From positions 62,001 through 126,000 of the forward strand of contig NZ_QMKQ01000010.1 in assembly GCF_003287975.1 (NCBI RefSeq): a DNA stretch of 64,000 nt. Direction: 5' to 3'. Positions within the stretch are counted from its first letter, which is position 1; every line of letters starts with the position of its first letter. Below are positions 17,952 through 27,657 of this stretch, piece by piece. This DNA is from Arthrobacter sp. AQ5-05. GTDB lineage: Bacteria > Actinomycetota > Actinomycetes > Actinomycetales > Micrococcaceae. The notes beneath the pieces are model-generated. The model saw only the letters and a list, made by a program, of their open reading frames with translations. It searched no databases and was not told the origin of the DNA. Both the position numbers and the translations under genes were made by a program.

Positions 17952-19628
17952 TCAGCCGGCAAGCGCCTGGTTGACCGTGTCCACCACGGTTCCGTCATGG
18001 ACCAGTTCCAGGGCCTTGCGGATCCTGGGGTACATGACGACGTCGGCGCGGATGTGGTCGATGGGCCGTCCGTCGTCTGAGGCGGTTCCGCGGACCAGGG
18101 CCAAGGCCGCGGCGGCGGCCGGGCTCAGGCGGGCATCCGCGGTGGCCTCGAGTCCCAGGCGCAGCTCGAGGGCCTGGGCGGCCATGAGCAGCTCGATGCC
18201 GACCACCGATTCGATGTTGGCCACGATTTGCCGGGTGTGGCGTCCGGCGTTGTTCGCCATCGACACGTGGTCTTCCTGGTTGGCGCAGGTCGGGATGGAA
18301 TCCACCGAGTCCGGGTGGGCGAGGGTCTTGCAATCGGAGACCAGTGCCGCGGCCAGGTACTGCGGGAGCATGTAGCCGCAGTCCATGCCGGTCTGCTCGG
18401 AGTCGATGAGCATGTCCGGAAGCCCGCGGTTCAGCGTACCGTCATCCAGGCGGAAGAGCCGGCGCTCGGTGATGGAGCCTATCTCGGTGACCGCGATCGA
18501 GATGAAGTCGGCGGCGAAGGCCACGTACTCGGCGTGGAAGTTGCCTCCCGACACGGCCTTGAGTTTGCGGGTGTCGGGCAGCGCGGGGAAGATCAGCGGG
18601 TTGTCGGTGGCCGCGTTGATCTCGTTTTCCAGGATGCCGGCGGCGAAGGCCAGCGTGTCCTTGACCGGGCCGAAGACCTGCGGGACGCAGCGCAGCGAGT
18701 AGGCGTCCTGCGGGGGCTGGCGCACCGGGTCGGTGGCGGCGTTTCCGTCGATCAAGGTGGAGCCGGCCAGCAGCTCGCGGATGCGGGCGGCGACCTCAAT
18801 CTGGCCGCGCTGGCCGCGGGCCTGGTGCAGTTCGTCGATGAATGCGTCCCCGAAGCCCATCAGCGCCTCGATGCTCATGGCCGCGGTGATCTGTGCGGTC
18901 TCCAGCAGGTTCTGCGCGTCATAGAGGGCCAGTGCGGCCTGGGCGGCGGAGAAGGACGTGCCGTTGAGCAGTGCCAGCCCGTCCTTGGCCCCCAGCGGCA
19001 GGCGTTCGATCCCGGCCGCTGCCATGGCCTTGATCCCGGAGACGATCTTGCCCTCGAGCATCGCCTCGCCCGAGTCCAGTTCGATGTCCTCCCCGGTGTG
19101 CGGGCGGGACATCACGATGGCCACGTGGGCCAGCGGAATCAGGTCCCCGGAGGCACCAAGCGAACCATACTCGGGGATGGCCGGGCAGACCCCGGCGTTG
19201 AGCATGTCCACGAGCGTGGTGACGATTTCCGGCCGGATGCCGGAGAAGCCCTGGGTGAGCGAAACGATACGGATGAACATGGTCGCGCGGACCACCTCTT
19301 CGTCGACGTAGCAGCCCACGCCGGCGGCGTTGGAAAGCACAAGACGGCGCGACAGCTCGGCGGCGTCGGCCGGTTCGGCGAAGGCGCGGCGTCCCGCCAG
19401 GGAACCGAAACCGGTATTGATGGAGTAGATCGGCGGGGTGTCCTTGCCCGGGCCCATCGAATCCACGACGCCCTGCAGCCAGTTTCGGGACGGTTCCATG
19501 ACCTCGAAGACCGCTTCGTCGATGGCCACCGGGCGGCGGTGGCGGGCGACCTGGATCAGGTCCTCAAGGGTCGTGCGCTGGATACCGATCCGCACCGGCG
19601 CGGTCTCAGGCAATACTGCTGTAGTCAT
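17952..19628 (-). CDS. Histidine-ammonia-lyase-like MIO enzyme, substrate uncertain
   Basis: 558 residues, aromatic amino-acid lyase family. The MIO-forming triad is ASG at 159-161 (GSLGASGDLIPLAH). Other conserved residues are Y68 (YSINTGFG), N222 (LLNGTS), QDAYSLRC, GGNFHAE and E452 (NQEDHVSMA). The last is a histidase residue that contacts imidazole. The selectivity pair that is Ser-His in histidase (LVLSHAAG) reads S99-N100 (LVLSNAAG), and RCQPQ reads RCVPQ. No hutU/I/G neighbours exist. The ATG at 19628 has AGGGAG upstream and lies inside the 3' end of iclR (23-bp overlap). It may be a histidase or may act on a modified histidine or other aromatic amino acid. Confidence 0.85.
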   Translation of the reverse strand: MTTAVLPETAPVRIGIQRTTLEDLIQVARHRRPVAIDEAVFEVMEPSRNWLQGVVDSMGPGKDTPPIYSINTGFGSLAGRRAFAEPADAAELSRRLVLSNAAGVGCYVDEEVVRATMFIRIVSLTQGFSGIRPEIVTTLVDMLNAGVCPAIPEYGSLGASGDLIPLAHVAIVMSRPHTGEDIELDSGEAMLEGKIVSGIKAMAAAGIERLPLGAKDGLALLNGTSFSAAQAALALYDAQNLLETAQITAAMSIEALMGFGDAFIDELHQARGQRGQIEVAARIRELLAGSTLIDGNAATDPVRQPPQDAYSLRCVPQVFGPVKDTLAFAAGILENEINAATDNPLIFPALPDTRKLKAVSGGNFHAEYVAFAADFISIAVTEIGSITERRLFRLDDGTLNRGLPDMLIDSEQTGMDCGYMLPQYLAAALVSDCKTLAHPDSVDSIPTCANQEDHVSMANNAGRHTRQIVANIESVVGIELLMAAQALELRLGLEATADARLSPAAAAALALVRGTASDDGRPIDHIRADVVMYPRIRKALELVHDGTVVDTVNQALAG

Positions 19629-20391
19629 CAAGGGTCTCCCTGGTTGATTTGTTCGGGGTGCTGGCTTGCAGCAAGTCGGTGAGGTCTGCGGCCGCGTCGC
19701 GCATGACCTTCAGCGTCGAAGCGATCCACAGCTTGGATCCGCAGCGGCCCTCGGGGCCGGCCACGTTCAACGAGCAGACCACTTCGCCGCGGCTGAACAC
19801 CGGAATGGCGACGGACACCGATCCCTCGTCGAGCTCGCCCCTGGAAAGGACAACCCCGGAGGAACGGATCTGCGGGATGCTGGACAGGATTTGTTCCGGG
19901 CCCAGGGTGTTGGGGGTGAAGCGCGTCATCGGTCCGGCGAGGACCTGGCGCACAACTTCCGGGGGCGCCCAGGCGAGTATCATGCGTTGCCCGGCCCCGG
20001 CGTGAAGTGGCAGCAATTCGTTGATCGCGAACGTGTACTTCAGCGATTTGTCCGGTTCGGCACGGCGCAGGCACATCGCATGGTCACCGATGCGCACGAT
20101 CATCACCGCGGTTTCACCTACCTTCTCAACGATCGAACGCAATACCGCGTTGCCGACCTCGGCCAGGTGGGACTGGGCCAGGTGTTGGCCGGACATGTGC
20201 AGCAGCGCGCGGCCCGGGCGGTAGCGCCCGTCCTCCTCGGACACGAACTCCTGCTCGCGCAGGACCTTGAAGTACCGATATGCGGAGCTGGAGGGAATGC
20301 CCAGCTTGAGGGACACGGCATCGACCGTGGTCTCGCCGCTGGCGGTGATCTCCGCCAGAATTTTCAGCCCGCGCTCAAACGAGGATGACAT
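19606..20391 (-). CDS. IclR-family transcriptional regulator
   Basis: 261 residues from an ATG with AAGGGAG upstream. The N-terminal winged helix (TVDAVSLKLGIPSSSAYRYF) and the C-terminal IclR ligand domain are both recognisable. It is the first gene of the lyase/transporter/aminotransferase/reductase operon and is divergent from the P450, so it is placed to control both directions from the 180-bp spacer. The ligand is unknown; a pathway intermediate is likely. Confidence 0.9.
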   Translation of the reverse strand: MSSSFERGLKILAEITASGETTVDAVSLKLGIPSSSAYRYFKVLREQEFVSEEDGRYRPGRALLHMSGQHLAQSHLAEVGNAVLRSIVEKVGETAVMIVRIGDHAMCLRRAEPDKSLKYTFAINELLPLHAGAGQRMILAWAPPEVVRQVLAGPMTRFTPNTLGPEQILSSIPQIRSSGVVLSRGELDEGSVSVAIPVFSRGEVVCSLNVAGPEGRCGSKLWIASTLKVMRDAAADLTDLLQASTPNKSTRETLDDYSSIA

Positions 20392-20483
20392 GTCCGCTCC
20401 CTTCCCCCAATCGAATGTGATGGTCCGCACATTCCGGCTCCACGGGATAGATATTCCATGGTTCATCCGGGGAGGACAATCTT

Positions 20484-20504
20484 GATTCTCGCATAGTGGG
20501 AATC
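20484..20504. promoter_or_regulatory. Candidate IclR operator in the divergent spacer
   Basis: GATTCTC-N7-GGGAATC is an imperfect inverted repeat with 6 of 7 arm positions matching. It lies midway between the iclR and P450 starts. A CATAGT hexamer inside it could be a -10 for the P450. IclR proteins bind short palindromes of this kind, but the site is assigned only by position. Confidence 0.4.
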
Positions 20505-20571
20505 GAATTAACTCGCGTTCCCGCGCCTCGCTAGGTTGGGTGTCATTCACCCCTACCCGCAGGAGGCACCC

Positions 20572-21780
20572 ATGGAATCCGTCCTTGCCGCATCGACGGT
20601 CCCGGTCTTCACCCAAGACCCCTACGCGCCGGAGCACCTGGCCGACCCGTACCCGCTGTTCGCGAAGATGCGCGCCGCGGGCCCGGTGGTCATGATGCAG
20701 GAGCACGGCCTGCACGCGGTCACGCGTTTCGCCGAATGCAAGGAGGTCCTGGACGACTACCGCACCTACATCTCCGGGGCCGGGGCCGGGCCGAAGAACC
20801 TGCACCACGAACCCAGCTGGCGCGCCCAGGGCATCATGGAGTCCGACCCGCCGATCCACACCGACATGCGCCATGCCATGGCCGGGGTCATCTCCCCGCG
20901 CGGGGTCCGCTCGCTACGCGCCGGCTTCGAGGCCTACGCCACCGAACTGGTCGACTCCCTGCTGGAGGCCCGCAACGTCGACCTGGTCAAGGACATGGCC
21001 GAGGTCTTCCCGCTGCGTGCCTTCGGCGACGCCGTCGGCATCCCGCGCGAGGGCCGGGCCGAGAACCTGCCGGCACTGGGTGCGGCGAACTTCTCCACGT
21101 TCGGCCCCGACACCCCCCTGGCCCGCGAACACTTCGCGGCCGGTTCCGGGATGAACGACTGGGCCATGGCCAATACGGCCCGCAAGAACCTGTCCCCCGG
21201 ATCGCTCGGCGCGCAGATCTGGGAGTATGCCGACCGCGGGGAGATCAGCACGGACCAGGCCGCGTTGCTGGTCCGTGCGATGCTTTCGGCAGGACTGGAC
21301 ACCACCATCTTCTCCCTGGGCGCCACGCTGCTGGCACTGGCCAGCAACCCGGGCGAATACGCCAAGGTCCACCAGAGCCCGAAGCTGGTGAAGTTCGCCA
21401 TCGACGAGGCCTTCCGCTACGAGTCCCCGTTCCAGTCCTTCTACCGCACCACCTCGCGGGCCACCGAGCTGGGCGGGGTGGAACTGCCGGCCGACACCAA
21501 GGTCGCGGTCTTCGTCGGCTCGGCCAACCGCGACGCCGAACGTTGGGGCCCGAGGGCCGACGAGTACGACATCACCAGGTCCGCCGGCGGGCACCTGGCT
21601 TTCGGTATGGGCATCCACCAATGCGTCGGCCAGCCGCTCTCCCGGCTGGAAATGGAGGTGCTGCTCACCGAGTTCACCAAGCGCGTGAAGTCGGTGGAGC
21701 TCACCGCCGAGCCCGAGCAGTTCCTGCACACCACGCTACGCGGCTGGTCCTCGATCCCGGTGTCCATCACCCCGGCCTGA
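20572..21780 (+). CDS. Cytochrome P450, CYP199-like
   Basis: 402 residues with AGGAGG 5 bp before the ATG. The heme ligand is C351 in FGMGIHQCVGQ. The I-helix oxygen-activation motif is AGLDTT at 240-245, and the K-helix ExxR is in DEAFRYESP. Recalled similarity to CYP199A (4-methoxybenzoate demethylase of Rhodopseudomonas) is extensive, for example ESPFQSFYRTTSR, GSANRD and the TLRG near the end. CYP199 enzymes oxidise para-substituted benzoic and cinnamic acids. The only electron-transfer gene nearby is the PDR-type reductase. An acrylate made by the lyase (cinnamate- or urocanate-like) would be a sensible substrate, but this is inference. Confidence 0.9.
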   Translation: MESVLAASTVPVFTQDPYAPEHLADPYPLFAKMRAAGPVVMMQEHGLHAVTRFAECKEVLDDYRTYISGAGAGPKNLHHEPSWRAQGIMESDPPIHTDMRHAMAGVISPRGVRSLRAGFEAYATELVDSLLEARNVDLVKDMAEVFPLRAFGDAVGIPREGRAENLPALGAANFSTFGPDTPLAREHFAAGSGMNDWAMANTARKNLSPGSLGAQIWEYADRGEISTDQAALLVRAMLSAGLDTTIFSLGATLLALASNPGEYAKVHQSPKLVKFAIDEAFRYESPFQSFYRTTSRATELGGVELPADTKVAVFVGSANRDAERWGPRADEYDITRSAGGHLAFGMGIHQCVGQPLSRLEMEVLLTEFTKRVKSVELTAEPEQFLHTTLRGWSSIPVSITPA

Positions 21781-21970
21781 GTGCGCAGGCGGCAGCGATT
21801 CCGGTTCCGGGGTGCGTCCGCGGGAGCGCCGGACCACCAGTTCGGCGGGGAACTGCCGGTGTTCGCGCGGCCCGCCCTTGGACCGGAGGGTCTTGGCCGC
21901 CCACGGTGCGCCAGCCTTCAGCGGGACCTGCCTTCGCTCCGCACCGTGCGGCCAGCGGCTCTTGATTAAG

Positions 21971-22017
21971 AAACCGGTGGCCGGTCCCCCGCGTTGCGGG
22001 GAACCGGCCACCGGTTT
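21971..22017 (-). terminator. Terminator hairpin after sucD
   Basis: A 15-bp perfect stem (21971-21985 with 22003-22017) continues into an inner 6-bp CCCCGC/GCGGGG stem. On the minus strand it is followed by TTTCTTAAT. It lies 16 bp beyond the sucD stop and probably also stops transcription from the convergent P450. Confidence 0.8.
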
Positions 22018-22033
22018 GGTGCGCTCTAGGGAA

Positions 22034-22936
22034 TTAGAGGGCGGCGTAGACTTCGCGCAGCAGCGTTGCGGTTTCCGACGGGGTCTTGCCGACCTTCACG
22101 CCGGCAGCCTCGAGTGCTTCCTGCTTGGCCTGTGCCGTACCGGCCGAGCCCGAGACGATGGCGCCAGCGTGGCCCATGGTCTTGCCCTCGGGAGCGGTGA
22201 AGCCTGCCACGTAGCCGACGACCGGCTTGGTGACGTGGGCCTTGATGTACTCGGCGGCACGCTCTTCGGCGTCGCCGCCGATTTCGCCGATCATGACGAT
22301 GGCCTTGGTCTCCGGGTCCGCCTCGAACGCAGCCAGGGCGTCGATGTGGGTGGTGCCGATGACCGGGTCGCCGCCGATGCCGATGGCGGTGGAGAAGCCC
22401 AGGTCGCGCAGTTCGTACATCATCTGGTAGGTCAGGGTGCCGGACTTGGAGACCAAGCCGATCGGGCCCTTCTGGGTGATGTTGTTCGGCGTGATGCCGA
22501 CCAGTGCCTCGCCCGGGGTGATGATGCCGGGGCAGTTCGGGCCGATGATCCGGGTGACCTGGTTGCCGTTGGCGTCGACCTTGGACTGGGCCAGGGCCCA
22601 GAACTCGGCCGAGTCCTGTACCGGAACGCCCTCGGTGATGACCACAACCAGGCCGATGCCTGCCTCGATGGCTTCAACGACTGCATCCTTGGTGAAGGCA
22701 GGCGGCACGAAGACGATGGAAACGTCCGCGCCGGTCTCGGCCATGGCTTCCGCCACTGCGCCGAAGACCTTGATTTCCTTCTCGCCGTGCAGCACGGTGG
22801 TGCCGGCCTTGCGGGCGTTGACGCCACCGACGATGTTGGTGCCGGCCTTCAGCATCAGGGCGGTGTGCTTGGTACCCTCGCCACCGGTGATGCCCTGAAC
22901 GATGACCTTGGAATCCTTGTTAAGGTAAATGCTCAT
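22034..22936 (-). CDS. sucD: Succinyl-CoA ligase, alpha subunit
   Basis: 300 residues, the usual length. The CoA-binding Rossmann domain ([12 protein letters not shown], the family GxTGxxG region) is followed by the ligase domain with the phosphohistidine segment GHAGAIVSG. With SucC it forms the TCA-cycle enzyme that interconverts succinyl-CoA and succinate with nucleotide triphosphate synthesis. It is 16 bp downstream of sucC in one operon and followed by a strong terminator hairpin. Confidence 0.97.
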   Translation of the reverse strand: MSIYLNKDSKVIVQGITGGEGTKHTALMLKAGTNIVGGVNARKAGTTVLHGEKEIKVFGAVAEAMAETGADVSIVFVPPAFTKDAVVEAIEAGIGLVVVITEGVPVQDSAEFWALAQSKVDANGNQVTRIIGPNCPGIITPGEALVGITPNNITQKGPIGLVSKSGTLTYQMMYELRDLGFSTAIGIGGDPVIGTTHIDALAAFEADPETKAIVMIGEIGGDAEERAAEYIKAHVTKPVVGYVAGFTAPEGKTMGHAGAIVSGSAGTAQAKQEALEAAGVKVGKTPSETATLLREVYAAL

Positions 22937-22952
22937 GTTCGCGTATCCCTAC

Positions 22953-24122
22953 TTACTTCGCTGCGTTGGCGAGCTCGGCGGCCTTGTCGGCGCCCTCGTC
23001 CATGGTTGCTGCCAGGGTGACCAACGGGTGGTTGGCCTCGGCAAGAATGCGGCGGCCTTCTTCGACGTTGTTGCCGTCCAGGCGTACGACCAGCGGCTTG
23101 TTGGCTGCGGAACCGAGCTCGGCCAGTGCGCCGACGATGCCCTTGGCAACGGCGTCACATGCGGTGATGCCACCGAAGACGTTCACGAAGACCGACTTGA
23201 CCTGCTCGTCGTTCAGGATGACGTCCAGGCCGGCGGCCATGACCTCGGCGGAGGCTCCGCCGCCGATGTCCAGGAAGTTGGCGGGCTTCACGTTGCCGTG
23301 GTTTTCGCCGGCGTATGCAACGACGTCCAGGGTCGACATGACCAGGCCTGCACCGTTGCCGATGATGCCCACTTCGCCGTCCAGCTTGACGTAGTTCAGG
23401 TCCATGGCCTTGGCCTTGGCCTCGAGCGGATCCGCTGCTTCCTTGTCCTCGAGCTCGACGTGGTGCGGGTGGCGGAATTCGGCGTTCTCGTCGATGGAGA
23501 CCTTGCCGTCCAGTGCAACGATGTCACCGGCGCCGGTGCGAACCAGCGGGTTGACCTCGACCAGGGTTGCGTCTTCCTTCTTGAAGACGTCCCACAGCTT
23601 CAGGATTGCCGCGGCGACCTTTTCGGTCAGTTCCGGTGCGAAGCCTGCTGCTGCGACGATCTCGTCGGCCTTGGCCTGGTCGATGCCCACGGCCGGGTCA
23701 ACGGCGATGCGGGCCAGGGCCTCGGGACGCTCGACGGCGAGTTCCTCGATTTCCATGCCGCCTTCAACCGAGCACATGGCCAGGTAGTTGCGGTTCGCGC
23801 GGTCCAGCAGCACGGAGAAGTAGAACTCCTCGGCGATGTCGGCACCCTGGGCGATCATGACCTTGTTCACGGTGTGGCCCTTGATGTCCATGCCGAGAAT
23901 GTCGGATGCGTACTTGAACGCCTCGTCGGCGGTCTTTGCGACCTTCACGCCACCGGCCTTGCCGCGGCCTCCGACCTTTACCTGGGCTTTAACGACCACG
24001 ACGCCGCCGATTTTCTCGGCTGCGGCCTTGGCTTCTTCAGGTGTGTAGGCAACGATGCCGGCCAGCACGGGTACACCGTGCGACTCGAACATATCGCGCG
24101 CCTGGTATTCATACAGGTCCAC
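22953..24122 (-). CDS. sucC: Succinyl-CoA ligase, beta subunit
   Basis: 389 residues from a GTG ([19 protein letters not shown]), the correct family length, with AGAAGGAC about 9 bp upstream. The upstream in-frame ATG would add 22 unrelated residues. ATP-grasp features include [17 protein letters not shown] and, near the C-terminus, VNVFGGIT and the nucleotide-binding GGASAEVM region. It is the first gene of the sucCD operon. Confidence 0.97.
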   Translation of the reverse strand: MDLYEYQARDMFESHGVPVLAGIVAYTPEEAKAAAEKIGGVVVVKAQVKVGGRGKAGGVKVAKTADEAFKYASDILGMDIKGHTVNKVMIAQGADIAEEFYFSVLLDRANRNYLAMCSVEGGMEIEELAVERPEALARIAVDPAVGIDQAKADEIVAAAGFAPELTEKVAAAILKLWDVFKKEDATLVEVNPLVRTGAGDIVALDGKVSIDENAEFRHPHHVELEDKEAADPLEAKAKAMDLNYVKLDGEVGIIGNGAGLVMSTLDVVAYAGENHGNVKPANFLDIGGGASAEVMAAGLDVILNDEQVKSVFVNVFGGITACDAVAKGIVGALAELGSAANKPLVVRLDGNNVEEGRRILAEANHPLVTLAATMDEGADKAAELANAAK

Positions 24123-24361
24123 GGGCTTGTGTCCTTCTTGTCGAAGTCTATGCTGACTCAAGGCACGGCTCCGTAAACACGGTTCCATGCATTGAGGGGG
24201 AGAGTCCGTCCTGGAAACAGGGCAGGCTCCATTCCACAGCCTAGCGCCTTGGCGCCCAATGGCACAGTTCTACAAACGGTAGAGCCCGAGGGGCCGTGAC
24301 ACCCGCCACAGGCCCCGCAAACATGGCGTTCGCGGGAGTATCCTCACGCTCGGCAACGCAG

Positions 24362-26767
24362 CTAGTCAAGCTTGGTCAGCGGGGCGTACCGCAGCAATAG
24401 CCGTTTCTCCGCGTCCGCGAACTTCACCTTGGCCACGGTCTTGTCACCTGCACCCTCCAAGGCCAGGACCACGCCCTCCCCGAAGGTGCCATGGCTGACC
24501 TTGTCCCCCACCGACAGGGAGATGATTTCCTTGTTCGGCTGCACCCGGCCCTTGGCCCGTGCCATGGGCGCGGTGCTCAGCGTGTGGATTTCCGGGGCGC
24601 CGGAGAGCCTGCCCCCGCCGCCGGATCCCGTGCCGGCACCCCAGTAGGAGCCTGACTCGTAGCGGCTGGTGGCGAAGTTGCTGCTCCCCCCAAAGGACTC
24701 GAAGCTGGAGCGCTTGGTGCCCTCGCGCTTCCACTCCACCAGGGTTTCCGGGATTTCCTCGAGGAACTGGCTGGCGGGGTTGTACTGCGACTGTCCCCAC
24801 AGGCTGCGGTACTCGGCGCGGGTCAGGTACAGGCGCTGGCGTGCCCGGGTGAGCCCCACGTAGGCCAGCCGGCGCTCCTCGGCCAGCTCCTTCCCATCGG
24901 TCAGGGACCGCTGGTGCGGGAAGATGCCGTGTTCCATGCCGGTGAGGAAGACCACGGGGAATTCCAGGCCCTTGGCCGTGTGCAGCGTCATCAACGTGAC
25001 CATTCCCTCACGGTGGGCCATGTCCACGCCCTCCGCATCGGAGGGTGCGTCGGGGATGGAGTCGGCGTCCGCCACCAGCGCCACGCGCTCAAGGAAGTCG
25101 GTGAGCGTGCCGTCGGGGTTCTCCTTCATGAAGTCCCGGACCACCGCCACCAGCTCGGCAAGGTTTTCCACTCGGGACTCGTCCTGCGGGTCGCTGGAGG
25201 AGCGAAGCATTTCCAGGTATCCGGTCTGCTCCAGCACCGCTTCAAGCGCCTCGGCCGGGCCGGATCCGTCGGCGACCACGGCCAGGTCGTCCATGATCTT
25301 CACGAACGCGCCGACCATGTTCTGGCCGCGGGTTCCCAGCCCCGGCGCGTCATCGGCACGCCGCAGCGCCTCCATGAAGGAGATCCGCTCGCGTTCGGCC
25401 AGCGCGGCCACCGAGTACTCGGCCCGGTCCCCGATGCCGCGCTTGGGCTCGTTCAGGATCCGGCGCACGTTGATGTCGTCCGCGGGGTTCACCAGCACCC
25501 GCAGGTAGGCCAGTGCGTCCTTGACTTCCTTCCGGTCGTAGAATCGGGTTCCGCCAATGACCTTGTACTTCAAGTCCACGCGGATCAACTGCTCCTCGAG
25601 GGAACGGGACTGCGCATTGGTGCGGTAGAAGATGGCAACATCGCCGGGACGGATGGACTCCTCGTCGTTCAGGCGCAGGATCTCCTCGGCGATCCAGCGG
25701 GCCTCGTCCGACTCGGACTCCCCCACGTAGCCGATGATCTTCTCGCCGTCGCCCTCGGCGGTCCACAAACGCTTCTCGGGCCGGTCCGGGTTTCGCTTGA
25801 TGACCTCGTTGGCGGCCGAGAGGATGGTCTGGGTGGAGCGGTAGTTCTGCTCGAGCTTGATGGTCACAGCGTCCGGGTAGTCCTTGGCGAATTCGACGAT
25901 GTTGCGGATGTCGGCCCCGCGGAAGGCGTAGATCGACTGGTCGGAGTCGCCCACCACGGTCAGTTCCCCGCCCGGGGTCGGGCCGTCGGGCCCGGTCAGT
26001 TCGCGCACCAGGGCGTACTGGGCGTGGTTGGTGTCCTGATACTCGTCGACCATGACGTGGCGGAAGCGCCTGCGGTAGTTGTCCGCCACCGCCGGGAAGG
26101 CACGGAAGATGTTGACCACGTGGGCAATGAGGTCATCGAAGTCCAGGGCGTTGGCCGCGCGCAGCCGTTCGGTGTAGCCCCGGTAGACCTGGGAGACCGC
26201 CGAGGCGAACGGGTCGTTGGAGGCAACGGTCGCAGCATACTGCTCGTCGTCGATGAGCTCGTTCTTCAACGCGGAGATCTTGTGCGCCATGGACTTGGGC
26301 GTGAACCTCTTGGGGTCCAGTTCCAGGCCCTTGGACACCAGCGTGATCAGGCGCAGGGAATCGGCGGAGTCGTAGATGGAGAAGGTGGACTTCAGTCCCA
26401 CCGAGGCCGCCTCGCGGCGCAGGATCCGCACGCACGAGGAGTGGAAGGTGGACACCCACATCTTCTTGGCAACGTCCTCGCCCACCAGCGCGGAAATACG
26501 TTCACGCATCTCGGCTGCGGCCTTGTTGGTGAACGTGATGGCCAGGATCTCGTGCGGGCGCGCCCTCCCGGTGGCCAGCAGGTAGGCCATGCGGTGCGAG
26601 AGCACACGCGTCTTGCCGGAGCCGGCGCCGGCAACGATCAGCAGCGGGGACCCGGAGTGCTTGACGGCCTGCTCCTGCTGGGGGTTCAGCCCGGCAAGCA
26701 GCGCCTGGGCATCTGGGAGGGGCGGGGCTTGGGCGGGCGCGACGAAGTCATCGAAAAGAAAATCCAT
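24362..26767 (-). CDS. pcrA: ATP-dependent DNA helicase, UvrD/PcrA type
   Basis: 801 residues, SF1A helicase. Motifs are AGAGSGKTRVL (I, about residues 47-57), TFTNKAA (Ia), VDEYQDTN (II), VVGDSDQSIYAFRGAD (III), QNYRSTQTIL (IV), TLHTAKGLEFPVVF (V) and VGLTRARQRLYL (VI). The C-terminal 100 residues carry a Gly/Ser linker and the PcrA Tudor-like domain (VGDKVSHGTFGEGVV). It unwinds DNA in repair and replication restart. It stands alone, convergent with nothing and divergent from a small membrane protein gene. Confidence 0.95.
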   Translation of the reverse strand: MDFLFDDFVAPAQAPPLPDAQALLAGLNPQQEQAVKHSGSPLLIVAGAGSGKTRVLSHRMAYLLATGRARPHEILAITFTNKAAAEMRERISALVGEDVAKKMWVSTFHSSCVRILRREAASVGLKSTFSIYDSADSLRLITLVSKGLELDPKRFTPKSMAHKISALKNELIDDEQYAATVASNDPFASAVSQVYRGYTERLRAANALDFDDLIAHVVNIFRAFPAVADNYRRRFRHVMVDEYQDTNHAQYALVRELTGPDGPTPGGELTVVGDSDQSIYAFRGADIRNIVEFAKDYPDAVTIKLEQNYRSTQTILSAANEVIKRNPDRPEKRLWTAEGDGEKIIGYVGESESDEARWIAEEILRLNDEESIRPGDVAIFYRTNAQSRSLEEQLIRVDLKYKVIGGTRFYDRKEVKDALAYLRVLVNPADDINVRRILNEPKRGIGDRAEYSVAALAERERISFMEALRRADDAPGLGTRGQNMVGAFVKIMDDLAVVADGSGPAEALEAVLEQTGYLEMLRSSSDPQDESRVENLAELVAVVRDFMKENPDGTLTDFLERVALVADADSIPDAPSDAEGVDMAHREGMVTLMTLHTAKGLEFPVVFLTGMEHGIFPHQRSLTDGKELAEERRLAYVGLTRARQRLYLTRAEYRSLWGQSQYNPASQFLEEIPETLVEWKREGTKRSSFESFGGSSNFATSRYESGSYWGAGTGSGGGGRLSGAPEIHTLSTAPMARAKGRVQPNKEIISLSVGDKVSHGTFGEGVVLALEGAGDKTVAKVKFADAEKRLLLRYAPLTKLD

Positions 26768-26839
26768 GATGGCCCCAGTCTACGGCGGTGCGCCCACCGG
26801 TTGGCCTGGCCCGGATCATTTGGCGGCATAATTGGGGTC

Positions 26840-27475
26840 ATGGCCAAGTCACAGAAGAAAAAGAAGCAGTACAACCGCCCCGCCCCGGCAGCGCCGGTTC
26901 CCAACCCCTCGACGCAGCGCTCCCCGGAGAAGGCCGCCAGCAACGGGGGCCTGATCCTGGTTGCCGGGTTCGTCGTGGTGCTCTTCCTCTTTTGGTACTA
27001 CCACCTGCTCGTGCTGAACCAGATGACGGACCTGTCCAACGGGTTGGCCATGCCGGACCAGATGGTTGGCGGCTACTCCGCCGAGCACATCGAGGCGTTG
27101 CGCCAGGCCATGGATGCGGATGCCGTCGGGCAGCTGAACTACGTGCACAAGACCGCCGGCCTGCTTTTCCCGCTCTTCCTGGCGCTGGTAACCATGCTGG
27201 CGGTGAACATCAACACCTCCCGCGGCATTGGCCGCTGGATCCTGTGGGCGGTGCCCATGCTCTTCGCCGTCGTTGACCTGTGGGAGAACCGTGCCATCGA
27301 TGCCCTGTTCACCGGTGCGCTGGACCCGGCCGCCGTGTCCCTGGCTTCCACGCTGACCACCACCCGCTGGATCCTGCTCTTTGCCACCGCGGCAATCCTG
27401 TTCGGGGTGCTCATCGCCTCGCTTGTGCGCACGTTCCGCGAAAAGTGGGAGTTGTCCAAGAAGGGCCTGCTCTAG
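26840..27475 (+). CDS. Four-helix membrane protein of unknown function
   Basis: 211 residues. A Lys-rich, Pro-rich cytoplasmic N-terminus (MAKSQKKKKQYN) is followed by about four transmembrane segments, starting near residue 38 (LILVAGFVVVLFLFWYYHLL). An extracytoplasmic segment of about 60 residues lies between helices 1 and 2. No catalytic motif or named family is recognised. It is divergent from pcrA and is followed by tRNA-Arg on the same strand. The start is the only suitable ATG; its ribosome site is weak. Confidence 0.75.
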   Translation: MAKSQKKKKQYNRPAPAAPVPNPSTQRSPEKAASNGGLILVAGFVVVLFLFWYYHLLVLNQMTDLSNGLAMPDQMVGGYSAEHIEALRQAMDADAVGQLNYVHKTAGLLFPLFLALVTMLAVNINTSRGIGRWILWAVPMLFAVVDLWENRAIDALFTGALDPAAVSLASTLTTTRWILLFATAAILFGVLIASLVRTFREKWELSKKGLL

Positions 27476-27576
27476 GGCCTGGGAGTACGCGGCAGTCAAA
27501 CGGCGCGCTGCGCCACATTGACCAAGCTTCGCCAAAAAACCGTTAGGATTGATCCGGATCGTTTTTGGCGAAACGC

Positions 27577-27653
27577 GCCCCTGTAGCTCAGTTGGATAGA
27601 GCGACTCTCTCCTAAAGAGTAGGCCATCGGTTCAATTCCGGTCAGGGGCACCA
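27577..27653 (+). tRNA. tRNA-Arg(CCT)
   Basis: Acceptor stem GCCCCTG/CAGGGGC, D-arm GCTCAGTTGGATAGAGC, anticodon stem ACTCT/AGAGT with loop CTCCTAA (anticodon CCT at 27611-27613), T-arm GTTCAATTCC, discriminator A and encoded CCA. It reads the rare Arg codon AGG. A 15-bp hairpin follows 4 bp later. Confidence 0.95.
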
Positions 27654-27657
27654 AGCG

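Noticed and set aside
22929-24176. A 415-codon plus-strand frame
   Set aside because: Antisense to sucC, with no ribosome site or domain.
24914-26839. A long plus-strand frame upstream of the four-helix membrane protein
   Set aside because: This part is antisense to pcrA. Only the segment from ATG 26840 has sensible membrane-protein sequence, so the gene was started there.
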